This document shows, in pieces, positions 63,992 to 64,000 of a stretch of 64,000 nt of DNA. A model generated the notes under the pieces. The model did no database searches. It was not told the origin of the DNA and saw only the letters and a list, made by a program, of their open reading frames with translations. Location of the stretch: NCBI GenBank assembly GCA_942159475.1, contig OW804094.1:18829067-18893066 (forward strand). Reading direction: 5' to 3'. Each line of letters begins with the position of its first letter. The stretch's first letter is position 1. Both the position numbers and the translations under genes were made by a program. Origin of the DNA: Sthenelais limicola. Its lineage: Eukaryota; Annelida; Polychaeta; Phyllodocida; Sigalionidae.

Positions 63992-64000
63992 TGAATTGAA

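Overview
Eukaryotic genomic DNA from an invertebrate animal. It is AT-rich, with spliced genes, non-LTR retrotransposons of CR1-like and I-like type, a Harbinger-type gene with introns, piggyBac, a Helitron, and a SINE that recurs about twenty times. A gustatory-receptor-like 7TM gene and a SINE ending in (ACTC)n, somewhat like gastropod repeats, make a mollusc or other marine invertebrate my best guess, but the species cannot be fixed from this window. Most of the 64 kb is mobile DNA in nested layers, so many reading frames are broken copies.

Layout. 0-2.1 kb: 3' part of a minus-strand gustatory-receptor-like gene (two exons with matching phase). 2.2-2.9 kb: minisatellite. 4.2-4.8 kb: decayed CR1 reverse transcriptase. 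5.8-7.4 kb: acidic-protein gene fragment, duplicated at 25 kb. 7.4-8.1 kb: two long inverted repeats. 11.6-15.2 kb: CR1-like retrotransposon (+) with an I-type 3' end inside it. 15.2-17.9 kb: SINE cluster, 163-bp satellite and a dispersed repeat. 18.1-20.1 kb: a minus-strand pair, one intact SGNH-like ORF and one coiled-coil ORF, next to a 25-bp minisatellite. 23.2-24.6 kb: duplicated Harbinger exon 1, a SINE, and a solo LTR inside the SINE. 29.7-37.4 kb: a six-exon Harbinger/HARBI1-like gene (-) whose introns hold two hammerhead-ribozyme elements, a Helitron and SINEs. 37.8-38.7 kb: N-terminal piece of a coiled-coil ORF1. 41.5-47.2 kb: Ty3-like gag-protease relic (-) split by two I-type insertions, one with an intact RT-RNase H frame. 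48.3-58 kb: two nested copies of an unusual non-LTR retrotransposon (-). 59.4-64 kb: SINE, two piggyBac relics and a CR1/L2-like insertion.

Two systems stand out. (1) The 48-58 kb retrotransposon family carries an ORF1 with coiled coil, L1-like RNA-binding region and a C-terminal NADAR (DUF1768) domain. A separate SGNH-hydrolase-like ORF follows and then an endonuclease-reverse transcriptase. Two diverged copies share the NADAR fusion. The inner copy is inserted in the SGNH ORF of the outer copy, whose second half resumes 7.2 kb away, which fixes the gene order. (2) A family of small elements at 30.4-33.3, 33.7-34.8 and 51.1-51.6 kb ends in hammerhead-ribozyme-like motifs followed by AATAAA and encodes a Pro/Ser-rich protein with a conserved C-terminal G-K-x(6)-G-Y-L pattern. 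One copy has long direct repeats, each with the ribozyme motif, like the pLTRs of Penelope-like elements or retrozymes, but no reverse transcriptase is visible.
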